Part shown: positions 1 through 7,261 of the stretch, piece by piece
Position numbering within the stretch: position 1 is the stretch's first letter
Layout of the letters: every line of letters begins with the position of its first letter
Assembly (NCBI GenBank): GCA_964632945.1
Contig: CAZWCX010000110.1
Location: forward strand, 1-24,059
Direction of reading: 5' to 3'
DNA from: CAZWCX01 sp964632945
Lineage (GTDB): Bacteria > Planctomycetota > MHYJ01 > WSZJ01 > CAZWCX01
DNA length: 24,059 bases
The notes under the pieces: generated by a model
Database searches by the model: none
What the model was told of the DNA's origin: nothing
What the model saw: the letters and a program-made list of their open reading frames with translations, nothing else
Translations under genes and position numbers: made by a program

Positions 1-44
1 CGGATTTTTCACGAAGCCGCTGGCGCGGCTTCATGAATAATCCG
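1..44. repeat. Long imperfect palindrome, possible terminator or REP-like repeat
   Basis: Bases 1-20 pair with 25-44 around a TGGC loop. The pairing is CGGATT/AATCCG, one T-T mismatch, TTCA/TGAA, one C-A mismatch, then GAAGCCGC/GCGGCTTC, so 18 of 20 pairs match. It begins two bases beyond the stop codon of the minus-strand gene ending at 47 and could terminate that transcript, although no clean U-run follows within the window. It is cut by the window edge, so its full length is unknown. Its length and symmetry also fit a dispersed intergenic palindromic repeat. Confidence 0.6.
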
Positions 45-46
45 GG

Positions 47-1090
47 CTAGCGGGGGGACGCCTTGAGAATCGTCCACGCCGGTTTCTTCCCCGGCGCAAA
101 GACGGCCTCCAGCGACGCCACCGTGCCCGGCTGGAGCTCGAAGCCGCCGTCCGCGAGGGCGGTCGCCTCGTCCTTCCACGCGGCCGGGTCGTCCCCGGTC
201 CCGCGGGCGAACTTCACCTCCGTGCGGTCTCCCATTCGCCGCACCGACAGGATCACGGCATCCACGCGCAGGCGCGCGCCGCGCGCGCTCTCATCCTGGG
301 GCGCGTCCGGGTCCCGCGGTGCGGGCACGACCGCGAGGCCTGCCTCGCGTTCGGCGGCGTAAAGGGAGGCGAGCGCCGCCCGGTAGGCGGCCAGGGCCCG
401 CTCCTCGGCGGCCAGGAGCTCGGGATTCGGTCCTTCGGGCGCGGGCAACGACGCCACCTTTTCCCGCAGACCCGGCAACCGCTTCTGGTCGGCTTCCAGC
501 TTCTGGTCCAGGCGCTCGACCTGGGCCGCAATCCGCTTGCACTCCGCCGCCCGGGCATTGGCGGCCGCGACCGCGGCCGTGTTGGTGTCGCCTCAGCCCC
601 CCGAGCCGCACGCCGCCGCGGCGACTTGGTACGCGCTGCGCGCCTTCTCGTACCGTTCCACCAGTTTTTCGCGTTCGGCCCGCTGGCTCGCAATCCGCTT
701 CTCGCACGCCTCGACCTGGTCGCGCAGACCATCCGCATCATTCCGGTCCTTGCGCGCGAGGGCGGAGGCCCGCTCCAATTCCTTGAAGACATCCCGGGCC
801 CGCTCGCGCTGCCGGTCCACCTCGGGATTGCCGATGGCGACGAAGCGGGCGCCGGCCGGATCGAGCGTGGCGACGCCTGTCCCGCCGGAATCCCCCTTCA
901 CGACCTCCTTGACCTCGTCCCGCTTGAACGTGACCAACCCGCCCTTCACTTTGAGTTGCACGCCCGAAGCGTCGTCGACGATCACCTCACCGGTCATCCG
1001 GCGACCGTCGTTGAGCACCACCGAATCCGCGAAGGCGCATGGGATCGCGGCCGCGAAGAGGGCCAGGACGGCGAGCCGGGAAACGCGCAT
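47..1090 (-). CDS. Secreted coiled-coil protein with in-frame UGA (candidate selenoprotein)
   Basis: I do not recognise this family. Read from ATG 1090 (GGAGGT ribosome site at 1102-1097, 6-nt spacing) through one in-frame TGA at 595-593, it gives 347 residues with UGA as codon 166. Residues 1-21 are a signal peptide ending AFA. Residues 22-64 form a small beta domain (DSVVLNDGRR...). A Gly-rich KGDSGGTG follows at 65-72, then coiled coil from about 90 to 158. The tip is C161-G-S-G-G-[UGA]-G-D, a second Ala/Glu/Arg-rich helical stretch runs to about 250, and a C-terminal beta-like domain ends the protein. The 38 codons between the TGA and the next possible start (TTG 478) are open and only three end in A or T, so the frame looks coding throughout; that TTG has no clear ribosome site. 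It is last in an operon with the genes at 1125 and 1768. Alternatives are a recent nonsense mutation, a sequencing error (TGC or TGG to TGA), or two separate genes. Confidence 0.7.
563..595 (-). promoter_or_regulatory. Candidate bacterial SECIS element with UGA codon
   Basis: After the UGA (595-593) on the minus strand, 14 nt precede the inverted repeat GGCCGC-GGTC-GCGGCC at 578-563. One further C-G pair at its base makes a 7-bp stem with a GGUC tetraloop starting 21 nt after the UGA. Known bacterial SECIS hairpins lie just downstream of UGA with a short apical loop containing G and U. The E. coli fdhF element also presents GGUC in its loop at a nearly identical distance. Caution: GC-rich Ala codons (GCG/GCC) easily create such palindromes in this genome, and no bulged U equivalent to that of fdhF is evident. 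Confidence 0.45.
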
Positions 1091-1124
1091 GGGCGTACCT
1101 CCAAACGGGGGGATCGTTTCGATG

Positions 1125-1754
1125 CTAGCGATCCCCCGGGGGCCGAGGCAAGGAGATTCCGGGCTCGAGGCCCAGCCGGCGGCGGAGGGCGCGCGCGAAT
1201 CCCTCGGTCGCGTCGCGACCGAAGCGCCGCTGGAGCCCGCGCACCGCGACCCGAGCGACCGCCTCTTTCCACCATCCGGCCACCCGCGAGACGGCCTCGA
1301 TCTCGAAGCGGACCGGCGCACCGGCGTCCTCGCGTAGGACCCGGAACGTCTCCACCCCGGTCTCGAAATGTCCCGCCAGCGTGGCGTACGTCAGGCGGAG
1401 GTCGAACCGCCCGCGCAGATCGTCGGCCTCCGCGCGCTCCTCGATGATCCGATTCGCGAAGACCCCCCACAGTCCCAGGCACCGCGCCCCGACGACCGCC
1501 ACGTCGCCCCGGCGATGCGTCACCATCCAGGCGGGGAAGAACTCGAGCGAGGTCAGGGTTTCCTGCGCGGCGCGCCGGACCGCGTCGGCGGCCGCGCCGG
1601 CGGGGAGGACGACGGAAACTTCGTACCGGTCCCGGTTCCATGCCCGGCCGGGCGCATCGCGCAGCGGATCCTGCGGTGTCTGCAGGGGCCAGGAGCGGGC
1701 CGCCGCCGCCAGCTCCTCGAGCACCGGTAGAGCGGGACGGCGAAGGCGGTACAC
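1125..1754 (-). CDS. DUF1990 family protein
   Basis: This 209-residue protein starts at GTG 1754, 13 bases after the stop of the gene upstream on the same strand. It has the DUF1990 layout: an N-terminal helix, a central 'GARCLGLWGVFANRIIEE' region, and a C-terminal block with TYATLAGHFETGVETFRVL followed by VRFEIEAVSRVAGWW. This resembles the family pattern 'YGTLxGHPExGEExFxV...IxAFSRPA'. The family is of unknown biochemical function and its fold is thought to be START/SRPBCC-like. No signal peptide or membrane segment is seen, so it is probably cytoplasmic, unlike both operon neighbours. No strong Shine-Dalgarno sequence precedes the GTG, so translation may be coupled to the upstream gene. 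Confidence 0.7.
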   Translation of the reverse strand: MYRLRRPALPVLEELAAAARSWPLQTPQDPLRDAPGRAWNRDRYEVSVVLPAGAAADAVRRAAQETLTSLEFFPAWMVTHRRGDVAVVGARCLGLWGVFANRIIEERAEADDLRGRFDLRLTYATLAGHFETGVETFRVLREDAGAPVRFEIEAVSRVAGWWKEAVARVAVRGLQRRFGRDATEGFARALRRRLGLEPGISLPRPPGDR

Positions 1755-1767
1755 CAGGGGTCGCTCG

Positions 1768-2745
1768 CTACTTCTGCTCGCCGCCGGGTCCGGTTTCCTG
1801 GGCCCCCGGGACGGGCTTGGGGAGATCGGCCCGGACCAGCGTCGCCGAGTAGGTCAGGGTCTCGGTGGAATCGGTTCGATTGCCGAGGGCGGTGCGGGCC
1901 TTCTGCGACCAGTTGCGCCACTGCTTCTCTTCGAAGCGCAGGCTGAAGCGGGTGACCTTGGCGAACCAGAATCGCTGCCAGGAGCCGCCCTTCTCTTTCG
2001 TCGTGAGCTTCCCTTCCGTCCGCTCGCGGTCGAAGGGGGGACCGTCGCCGGCGATCAGCACCGACTTCTTGCCGTCGAAAATCTTCTGCGGTCCGACCGT
2101 GAATGTCACGGGGCCCACCCGGTAGGAGGCCCCGGGCTTGCTGCCGGACTCGGGGAGCGCGGGACAGCACGCCGCCAGGGCCCGTTCGGTCTCGCGCACG
2201 ATCATGTCGAGGTGCGCCTGCGGAATCTCCTGGCCGATCACCTCGCGCACGAGTCCCTCGAAGTCGGGCAGGTCCGGTTGCCCTCCGTCGGGCGCGAAGA
2301 TCGCGGTGAAGGGGCGCCCCTGGAGCGCCGGGAAGAGACAGAGCGGCATCGTGCGCCCCGCCATGCCGGGGGCGTCGAACCGTCCGGTCATCTTGGTGAA
2401 CTGGACCGAGCAACGCGCCTTGCCCGAAGACTCCTCGACCTCCTCGACCACGAGGGTGATGCGGAACGAGGAACTACCCCCGCCGTCATGCGTGCCGATC
2501 GGCGGCGGCCCGTTCCCCGCGGAGAAGCCTTCGCCGCCGGGGGCGCTGATGCTGCCCGATCCGCCGGAGTCCCCCTTGGGGACGATGCGGGAGGTGGAGA
2601 TTCCGGTGGCGCGGTAGGTTCCGGCGATGTCGTATTCGAGCGTCAGATTGGGTTGGAACGGGTAGGCCCACGGCATCGGTTCTTCGGCCCACAGGGCGGG
2701 GGCCAACCACACGGCGGCCAGGAGCAGGGCGGCCTGTCGAAACAT
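1768..2745 (-). CDS. Secreted protein of unknown function, 325 aa
   Basis: I do not recognise the family. ATG 2745 is chosen because it opens a textbook signal peptide (residues 1-20, ending ALWA before EEP) and has GAGG nine bases upstream. An open frame extends 47 codons further but has no signal-like start. The mature protein opens with aromatic beta-like sequence. It then carries a disordered Gly/Ser/Pro stretch of about 40 residues (57-93) including KGDSGGSG, and continues as an alpha/beta domain with an adjacent Cys-Cys pair (LAACCPAL). The KGDSGG segment is shared with the coiled-coil gene at the end of the same operon. It is the first gene of the operon, with a promoter at 2799-2828. 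An extracytoplasmic location is inferred from the signal peptide. Confidence 0.7.
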   Translation of the reverse strand: MFRQAALLLAAVWLAPALWAEEPMPWAYPFQPNLTLEYDIAGTYRATGISTSRIVPKGDSGGSGSISAPGGEGFSAGNGPPPIGTHDGGGSSSFRITLVVEEVEESSGKARCSVQFTKMTGRFDAPGMAGRTMPLCLFPALQGRPFTAIFAPDGGQPDLPDFEGLVREVIGQEIPQAHLDMIVRETERALAACCPALPESGSKPGASYRVGPVTFTVGPQKIFDGKKSVLIAGDGPPFDRERTEGKLTTKEKGGSWQRFWFAKVTRFSLRFEEKQWRNWSQKARTALGNRTDSTETLTYSATLVRADLPKPVPGAQETGPGGEQK

Positions 2746-2798
2746 GGACTCGGCCTCGACTCGGGAAGATCGGCGCGCACCGTGGGACCAGCCACCGC

Positions 2799-2828
2799 AT
2801 TGTGCCACCGGCCCCCGGAGCGGGTCAA
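2799..2828 (-). promoter_or_regulatory. sigma70-type promoter for the 2745-47 operon
   Basis: Read on the minus strand: TTGACC (2828-2823), an 18-nt spacer, then CACAAT (2804-2799), about 54 bases before the ATG at 2745. It lies back to back with the tRNA promoter on the other strand. Confidence 0.6.
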
Positions 2829-2880
2829 GGGGAGCCCGGTTCGGGCGACCAGGATGCGCGCGGGGACGCGAAAAAAACCC

Positions 2881-2908
2881 TTGCAATCGACCGCCGGCCC
2901 GGTAGAAT
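2881..2908 (+). promoter_or_regulatory. sigma70-type promoter for tRNA-Glu
   Basis: TTGCAA at 2881-2886, a 16-nt spacer, and TAGAAT at 2903-2908. This places the expected transcription start about 25 bases before the mature tRNA 5' end at 2940. Confidence 0.65.
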
Positions 2909-2939
2909 TCACGCCCATCGACGGCTTCGCCCGTCGTGC

Positions 2940-3012
2940 GCCCCCATCGTCTAGCGGCCTAGGACACCAGATTCTCAGTCTGGATACCGGGGTTCAAATC
3001 CCCGTGGGGGTA
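2940..3012 (+). tRNA. tRNA-Glu (anticodon CTC)
   Basis: Full cloverleaf. The acceptor stem pairs GCCCCCA (2940-2946) with TGGGGGT (3005-3011), including a G1-U72 wobble, and the discriminator is A3012. The anticodon stem CCAGA/TCTGG closes the loop TTCTCAG with anticodon CTC at 2974-2976. The T-arm is CGGGG-TTCAAAT-CCCCG. The D-arm begins GTCTAGCGG, typical of tRNA-Glu. The 3' CCA is not encoded, so it must be added after transcription. It is a single-gene unit with its own promoter and terminator. Confidence 0.97.
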
Positions 3013-3016
3013 TCCG

Positions 3017-3044
3017 AAACGCCCGAGCGCGCGCTCGGGCGTTT
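3017..3044 (+). terminator. Rho-independent terminator after tRNA-Glu, possibly bidirectional
   Basis: A perfect 12-bp inverted repeat, AAACGCCCGAGC / GCTCGGGCGTTT, surrounds a GCGC loop. It starts five bases after the tRNA and is followed by a short T-containing tail (GTTTGTCATT). Its symmetry means it could also stop the kinase transcript arriving from the minus strand, whose stop codon is 84 bases away. Confidence 0.85.
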
Positions 3045-3127
3045 GTCATTTCGGGCCGGCGGCGATCGCCGCTCCCCTGCTCCCGGACCCCGGGAGCGCG
3101 GCCATTGCGGTCACCCCGCCGCCCCGG

Positions 3128-6100
3128 CTATCGAATCCGCTCCAGGAGATCCCGCCAGCGCGCATCCTCCGCAAGCGGAGCGAGATCCGCTTGTCGGCGC
3201 AACTCGTCAGGGGCGCGAAAGCCGAGGTCGACGGCCGCCCGGAGCGCGGCGAAGGCGGCATCCCGGTGCGCCTCGCACTCCGCCGGCCCGATCGGCACGG
3301 GGTCCGCGAGGGGGCCGGCCTTGCCGATCGAAAGCAGGGACCGGATGCGCGCGACCGCAACGTGCGACGACGCCCTCATGGAGCGCACGACGGGATCCTC
3401 CTGGAATCGGGTGCGCCGGTCCGGCTCCCATCCGCGCAGGAGCTCGTCCAGCGCGCGCAGTCCGGCTTCCAGGTGGTCGAGAGCCGCGGAATAGTGCAGC
3501 GCGTGCATTCGCTGATGGCCGCGCGAGGCCACGGCGAGCCAGCGGTGCGGGCTCGCATCGAGCTGGACGAACCGCTGCGCCTCGACCCGGCGCTCGCGCG
3601 CTTCGGTCCGGGCGTCGGTGACCTCCTGCACGGCCCGTTCGGACGTGGCCAGCATGTCCTTCCAACGCCCGGTGGTGCGCTGAATCCATGCCAACTCGAG
3701 CAGGGCGGACGGGAAGCCGTGTTCCGTCGCCGCGCGCAGGTCCTGCTCGGCCTCGGCGAACCGCGGGTCGGGATCGCCGCCGCGGGCCGCCTCGACCTGC
3801 GCCTGCAGGCGGCGGGCGCGACCGCGATCGAAGTGCGCCAACCCGTTCCCGGGCCGGGCGCGCAGAACGGCGTCGAGCGCCTCGAGCGCGCGCGCGAGGT
3901 CGTCGCGCGGGTCCTCCGCGCGATCGAGCCTCGCCTGGGCGAGGCACGTTCGAAGATGACCGATCTTGCCGAGGTACTCGACCGAATCGGGGACGCACTC
4001 GAGCGCGGCGTCCAGGCACGCCAGCGCGCGCACGAACCATGACCGCGGGTCATCCCGCATCGCTTCGCGCGCGTGCCCAAGATCGTGCAGCATGTCCGAC
4101 GCGAGCTGATGCGCCTCGCCGTAGCGAGGGTTCAGCCGGATCGCTTCCTCGAGGTCGGCGACCGCGGGCGCGTAGGCCTGCTCCGGGTCGTGCCCGGCCG
4201 CGACTTCGAGTTGGGCCAACTGACGTTTCGCCTTCCCGCGATTGACCCAGGTCAAGGCCGACGCCGGGTTGAGCAGAATCGCCTGGTCCAGGTCGGCGAC
4301 CGCGCGTTCGAACAACGCGCGGGACTCCGTACCGCGGTTTTCCTCGGCCATGGCCAGCGAGAGGCGGGCGAAAGCGAGGCCGGAGACCGCCTCCGGACTG
4401 GCGGGTTGCCGCCGAACCGCTTCGCTGAACGCCTCGATCGCGCCGCGGTAGTGGGGGCGGGGGTCGCCCCGGCGGCTACTCAGGCTCTTGCCTTTCCGGT
4501 GCCAGGCATTTCCCCGGTGGATCCAGGTTATGATGATGCCGGGGGAGCGCCGGTCGACCTCGTCGAGGTCGGCCAGCGCGCGATCGAAGGCCTCCCCCGG
4601 GTCCAGGCCCGCCGTGCTTTCCGCCTCGCCCAAGGTCATCCACGCCAGCGCGCGGCCGAGATACGCGGGCACGTAGTCCGGATCCACCACCAGGGCGCGG
4701 TCGAATTCCAGGACCGCTTCCCGGAAATGGGGAAGTCCCCCGAGACCGCGACGCGCCTCGGACTTGGCGAGTTCGACCAGTCCCGCCGCCCGGTTCAGAC
4801 GAACGTCCGCGCGCTGAGGCTCCATTCGGACGGCGTCGGAGTGGTCCGCCAAGGCGCGCTCCCAGCCATCGCCGGCCGACTCTCCCCGTCCCTCGCGGGC
4901 CTGGGCGAGGTAGACCCAGGCCGTCCCGCGACTCTGGAGCGTTGCTGCGTCGTTCTGGAGGGCAAGCCCCTCCGTGTAGGCCTTCACACTCGCCTCGAGG
5001 AGGGTCCGCGAGTCCCCGCCGCGCCGGCCGAGGGCGAGGGCGAGTTCGAAACGCGCCCCGCCGAGCTCGAACCAGGAGGCGGGAGAATTCGGGTCCCGGC
5101 CGGCGAGGGTTTCGGCCTCGACGAGGGCCTGCTGGAACGCCGCGCGCGGATCGTCCCCCTTCGCTTCGAGGACCAGGCCGATCGCGCGCAGCACGTGGAC
5201 GTACCGGCGTCGCGTCACGCGGTCCTGCGGCCATTCCGCGAGCGCGTGTTCGTACTCGGTGCGCGCAGCGAGGAAGTCGGACCGGATGTAGCGACACATC
5301 CCGCGGAGCGAGGACGCGCGCGGTCCGGGCAGGTCGGCGAGGCGGCGCAACGCCTCGTCCGGTGCGCCGGGGCGGCCGGAATGCAGCAACGCCGCCGCGC
5401 GCGCCACTTCGACCTCGGGCGCCCCGGCGGCCTCCGGCTCCCCTGCGGCGCGCTCCATGTTCGCGAGATCGGCAAGTCCGCCGGCGAGCCATTCCCGCAC
5501 CTCCTCCGAGGGCTCCGCCGGGGGTAGGACCTCGACGCCGGCGGTGAGCGAAGGCGCGGCCAGGGGCACCGGGGCCGAACGTCCGGCGCGGTCGAGTCGA
5601 TGCATGCCGCGCAGGCGCCAGACCCGCGGGTCGCCGGGAGAGAGCGCGCAGCCCGCGTCGAGGTCCGCATCCGCCTCGGCCGTGCGACCGAGCAGCGCGA
5701 GGACGACTCCCCGCCAGGAGCGGGCAAGCCCGTACCCGGGATCGTCCCGCACCGCCCGTTCGAGCAAGTCGAGGGGTTGGGCAGCCAGCGATGCGCGCGC
5801 CTCCGGGGGGAGTTCGGTGCGCTGAACGGAGTCTTCGAATCGGAGGATCGCGACGGAGACCTCGTCGACCAGCGCCCGCTTGCGCGCCGCATCGACGCGG
5901 CGCACATGGCCCGCCCAGGTGAGCGCGGCCACGAGCAGGACCGCGGCGGCCAGGGCCGCGGCCAGGACGCCGCGGCGTCTCGACAGAGCGCGGGAGAGCC
6001 GCTCCAGCCGTCCCGGGGGACGCGCCCGCACCGGATCGCCCCGCAGCCACGCGCGAAGATCGGCGGCGAAGTCGGCCGCCGAGGCGGTGCGGCGCTCCGG

Positions 6101-7030
6101 ATCCTTCTCCAATGCCCGCAGACAGACCGCTTCCAGGGCGGGCGGCACGCCGGGGCGAATCCGTCCCGGCGGCACGACTTCCGCGCCCACGACCGCTTCC
6201 ATCGTTTCCCAGACGGAATCGCGCCGAAACGGCGTACGACCGGCCAGCACCTCGTACAACAGGGCGCCGAGCGACCACACGTCGCTGCGCGGGCCGACCT
6301 CCGAGCCTTCCCCGCGCGCCTGCTCCGGACTCATGTAGTCGGGCGTGCCCAACGCCTGTCCTGCGGCGGTGAGCAGGCTGAGGGTCGCGCCCGCGGGCCG
6401 GTCCGCGGCCTCGCGCCGGAATTCCTTGGCAAGCCCGAAATCGACCACTCGCACCGACGGCGGCTGCGCACGGGTCACCAGGATGTTGCCCGGCTTGAGG
6501 TCGCGATGAATGACGCTGCGGGCGTGGGCAAAGCTGACCGCCTCCGCCGCCTGCGCCAAGAACTCGAGCCCCTGCCGGAGGCGCGCCGGATCCGACGCGA
6601 TGCCCGCTCCCGACTCCGCGTCGTCGAGCCAGTCTGAAAGAGGCGTGCCGTCGATCAGGTCCATGATGAGGAAGACCCGCCCCGCCTCCTCGCCGACATC
6701 GTGCACGCGGGCGAGATGCGGGTGGCGGAGGGCGGCGGCGAGGCGGGCCTCGCGCAGAAAACGCGCGACCACCGGCGCCGACACGTCTCCCCCCGTGCGA
6801 AGGACTTTGAGGGCTACCGCCCGTTCGAGTTGAAGATCCCAGGCCTTCCAGACCACGCCCATGCCGCCCGCACCGAGCCGGTCATCGAGCCGATACCGGC
6901 CCAATCGGTCGCCCGCGCGCAAGGACGCACCATCCGGCGGGGCCACGGGAAGGGTCGTCGTGCCGTCTTCCGGAGCCGGCATCCGCGGGGTGGCGTCCTC
7001 CGCGCTCGCCGGCGCGTGATTCGGCGTCAC
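3128..7030 (-). CDS. Membrane Ser/Thr protein kinase with long TPR array
   Basis: A 1300-residue Hanks-type (PknB-like) kinase. The GTG start at 7030 is chosen because GGGAGGT lies nine bases upstream. The kinase domain covers about 46-330: Gly loop GAGGMG at 53-58, the ATP-binding Lys in VALKV at 75, HRDLKPGN with catalytic Asp177, DFG with Asp197, and SPE at 234-236. All catalytic residues are present, so it should be active. One transmembrane helix follows at about 354-372, so the kinase faces the cytoplasm and roughly 900 residues should lie outside it. That part is helical and includes about ten TPR-like repeats of near-constant 46-residue length (about 644-1102). This kinase-TM-TPR layout is common in Planctomycetota. 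Substrates are unknown; the secreted TPR protein upstream is a possible functional neighbour. Confidence 0.93.
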   Translation of the reverse strand: MTPNHAPASAEDATPRMPAPEDGTTTLPVAPPDGASLRAGDRLGRYRLDDRLGAGGMGVVWKAWDLQLERAVALKVLRTGGDVSAPVVARFLREARLAAALRHPHLARVHDVGEEAGRVFLIMDLIDGTPLSDWLDDAESGAGIASDPARLRQGLEFLAQAAEAVSFAHARSVIHRDLKPGNILVTRAQPPSVRVVDFGLAKEFRREAADRPAGATLSLLTAAGQALGTPDYMSPEQARGEGSEVGPRSDVWSLGALLYEVLAGRTPFRRDSVWETMEAVVGAEVVPPGRIRPGVPPALEAVCLRALEKDPERRTASAADFAADLRAWLRGDPVRARPPGRLERLSRALSRRRGVLAAALAAAVLLVAALTWAGHVRRVDAARKRALVDEVSVAILRFEDSVQRTELPPEARASLAAQPLDLLERAVRDDPGYGLARSWRGVVLALLGRTAEADADLDAGCALSPGDPRVWRLRGMHRLDRAGRSAPVPLAAPSLTAGVEVLPPAEPSEEVREWLAGGLADLANMERAAGEPEAAGAPEVEVARAAALLHSGRPGAPDEALRRLADLPGPRASSLRGMCRYIRSDFLAARTEYEHALAEWPQDRVTRRRYVHVLRAIGLVLEAKGDDPRAAFQQALVEAETLAGRDPNSPASWFELGGARFELALALGRRGGDSRTLLEASVKAYTEGLALQNDAATLQSRGTAWVYLAQAREGRGESAGDGWERALADHSDAVRMEPQRADVRLNRAAGLVELAKSEARRGLGGLPHFREAVLEFDRALVVDPDYVPAYLGRALAWMTLGEAESTAGLDPGEAFDRALADLDEVDRRSPGIIITWIHRGNAWHRKGKSLSSRRGDPRPHYRGAIEAFSEAVRRQPASPEAVSGLAFARLSLAMAEENRGTESRALFERAVADLDQAILLNPASALTWVNRGKAKRQLAQLEVAAGHDPEQAYAPAVADLEEAIRLNPRYGEAHQLASDMLHDLGHAREAMRDDPRSWFVRALACLDAALECVPDSVEYLGKIGHLRTCLAQARLDRAEDPRDDLARALEALDAVLRARPGNGLAHFDRGRARRLQAQVEAARGGDPDPRFAEAEQDLRAATEHGFPSALLELAWIQRTTGRWKDMLATSERAVQEVTDARTEARERRVEAQRFVQLDASPHRWLAVASRGHQRMHALHYSAALDHLEAGLRALDELLRGWEPDRRTRFQEDPVVRSMRASSHVAVARIRSLLSIGKAGPLADPVPIGPAECEAHRDAAFAALRAAVDLGFRAPDELRRQADLAPLAEDARWRDLLERIR
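3725..4831 (-). repeat. Tandem 46-residue TPR-variant repeats in the kinase C-terminal region
   Basis: The conserved position before the repeat-end Pro (VRMEP, LVVDP, VDRRSP, VRRQP, ILLNP, IRLNP, LECVP, LRARP) recurs at kinase residues 734, 780, 825, 872, 918, 964, 1010 and 1056, a spacing of 46, 45, 47, 46, 46, 46 and 46. Ordinary TPRs are 34 long. Here each unit gains about 12 residues between helices A and B, often containing a GxDP-like or DDPR-like turn. The protein repeat is clear; the DNA of the units is diverged. Confidence 0.85.
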
Positions 7031-7084
7031 CAAGGCCGGACCTCCCGGTTGGAATTCGCGCGGACCCGCAGAAGCACCGGAGTC

Positions 7085-7113
7085 ATCGTATCCGACGCAC
7101 ACCGCAATCGCAA
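7085..7113 (-). promoter_or_regulatory. sigma70-type promoter for the kinase gene
   Basis: On the minus strand: TTGCGA (7113-7108), a 17-nt spacer, and TACGAT (7090-7085). The expected start lies about 48 bases before the GTG at 7030. It sits in the 231-base gap after the secreted TPR gene, so the kinase can be transcribed on its own. Confidence 0.6.
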
Positions 7114-7261
7114 CGCCGGGTACCGCGGGCCCGCCGGGCGACCCCTCAGGAGCGGTCCGTCGCGGCACACGACCGGGGCCGGATTTCGGGGGAGGCAGGC
7201 GCGGGGCCCCCCGGGCGCGCACGACGGCATCGTTACGCCCTCTCCCGCCGGCCGATCCGTG

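Noticed and set aside
47..478. Independent gene starting at TTG 478
   Set aside because: It is in the same frame as the upstream gene, has no clear ribosome site, starts mid-helix, and the 38 codons before it carry coding bias; reading through the UGA explains it better.
2940..3012. Possibility that the tRNA is tRNA-Sec, supporting the selenoprotein
   Set aside because: The anticodon is CTC, the acceptor stem is 7 bp and there is no long variable arm; it is an ordinary tRNA-Glu.
2940..3012. G1-U72 pair in tRNA-Glu as an anomaly
   Set aside because: From memory, a G1-U72 wobble with discriminator A also occurs in tRNA-Glu of other bacteria, so I do not treat it as unusual.
1381..3621. 746-codon plus-strand open frame
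   Set aside because: It runs antisense through the DUF1990 gene, the 325-aa gene and across the tRNA; its composition is Arg/Pro/Ala-rich, typical of a shadow frame in GC-rich DNA.
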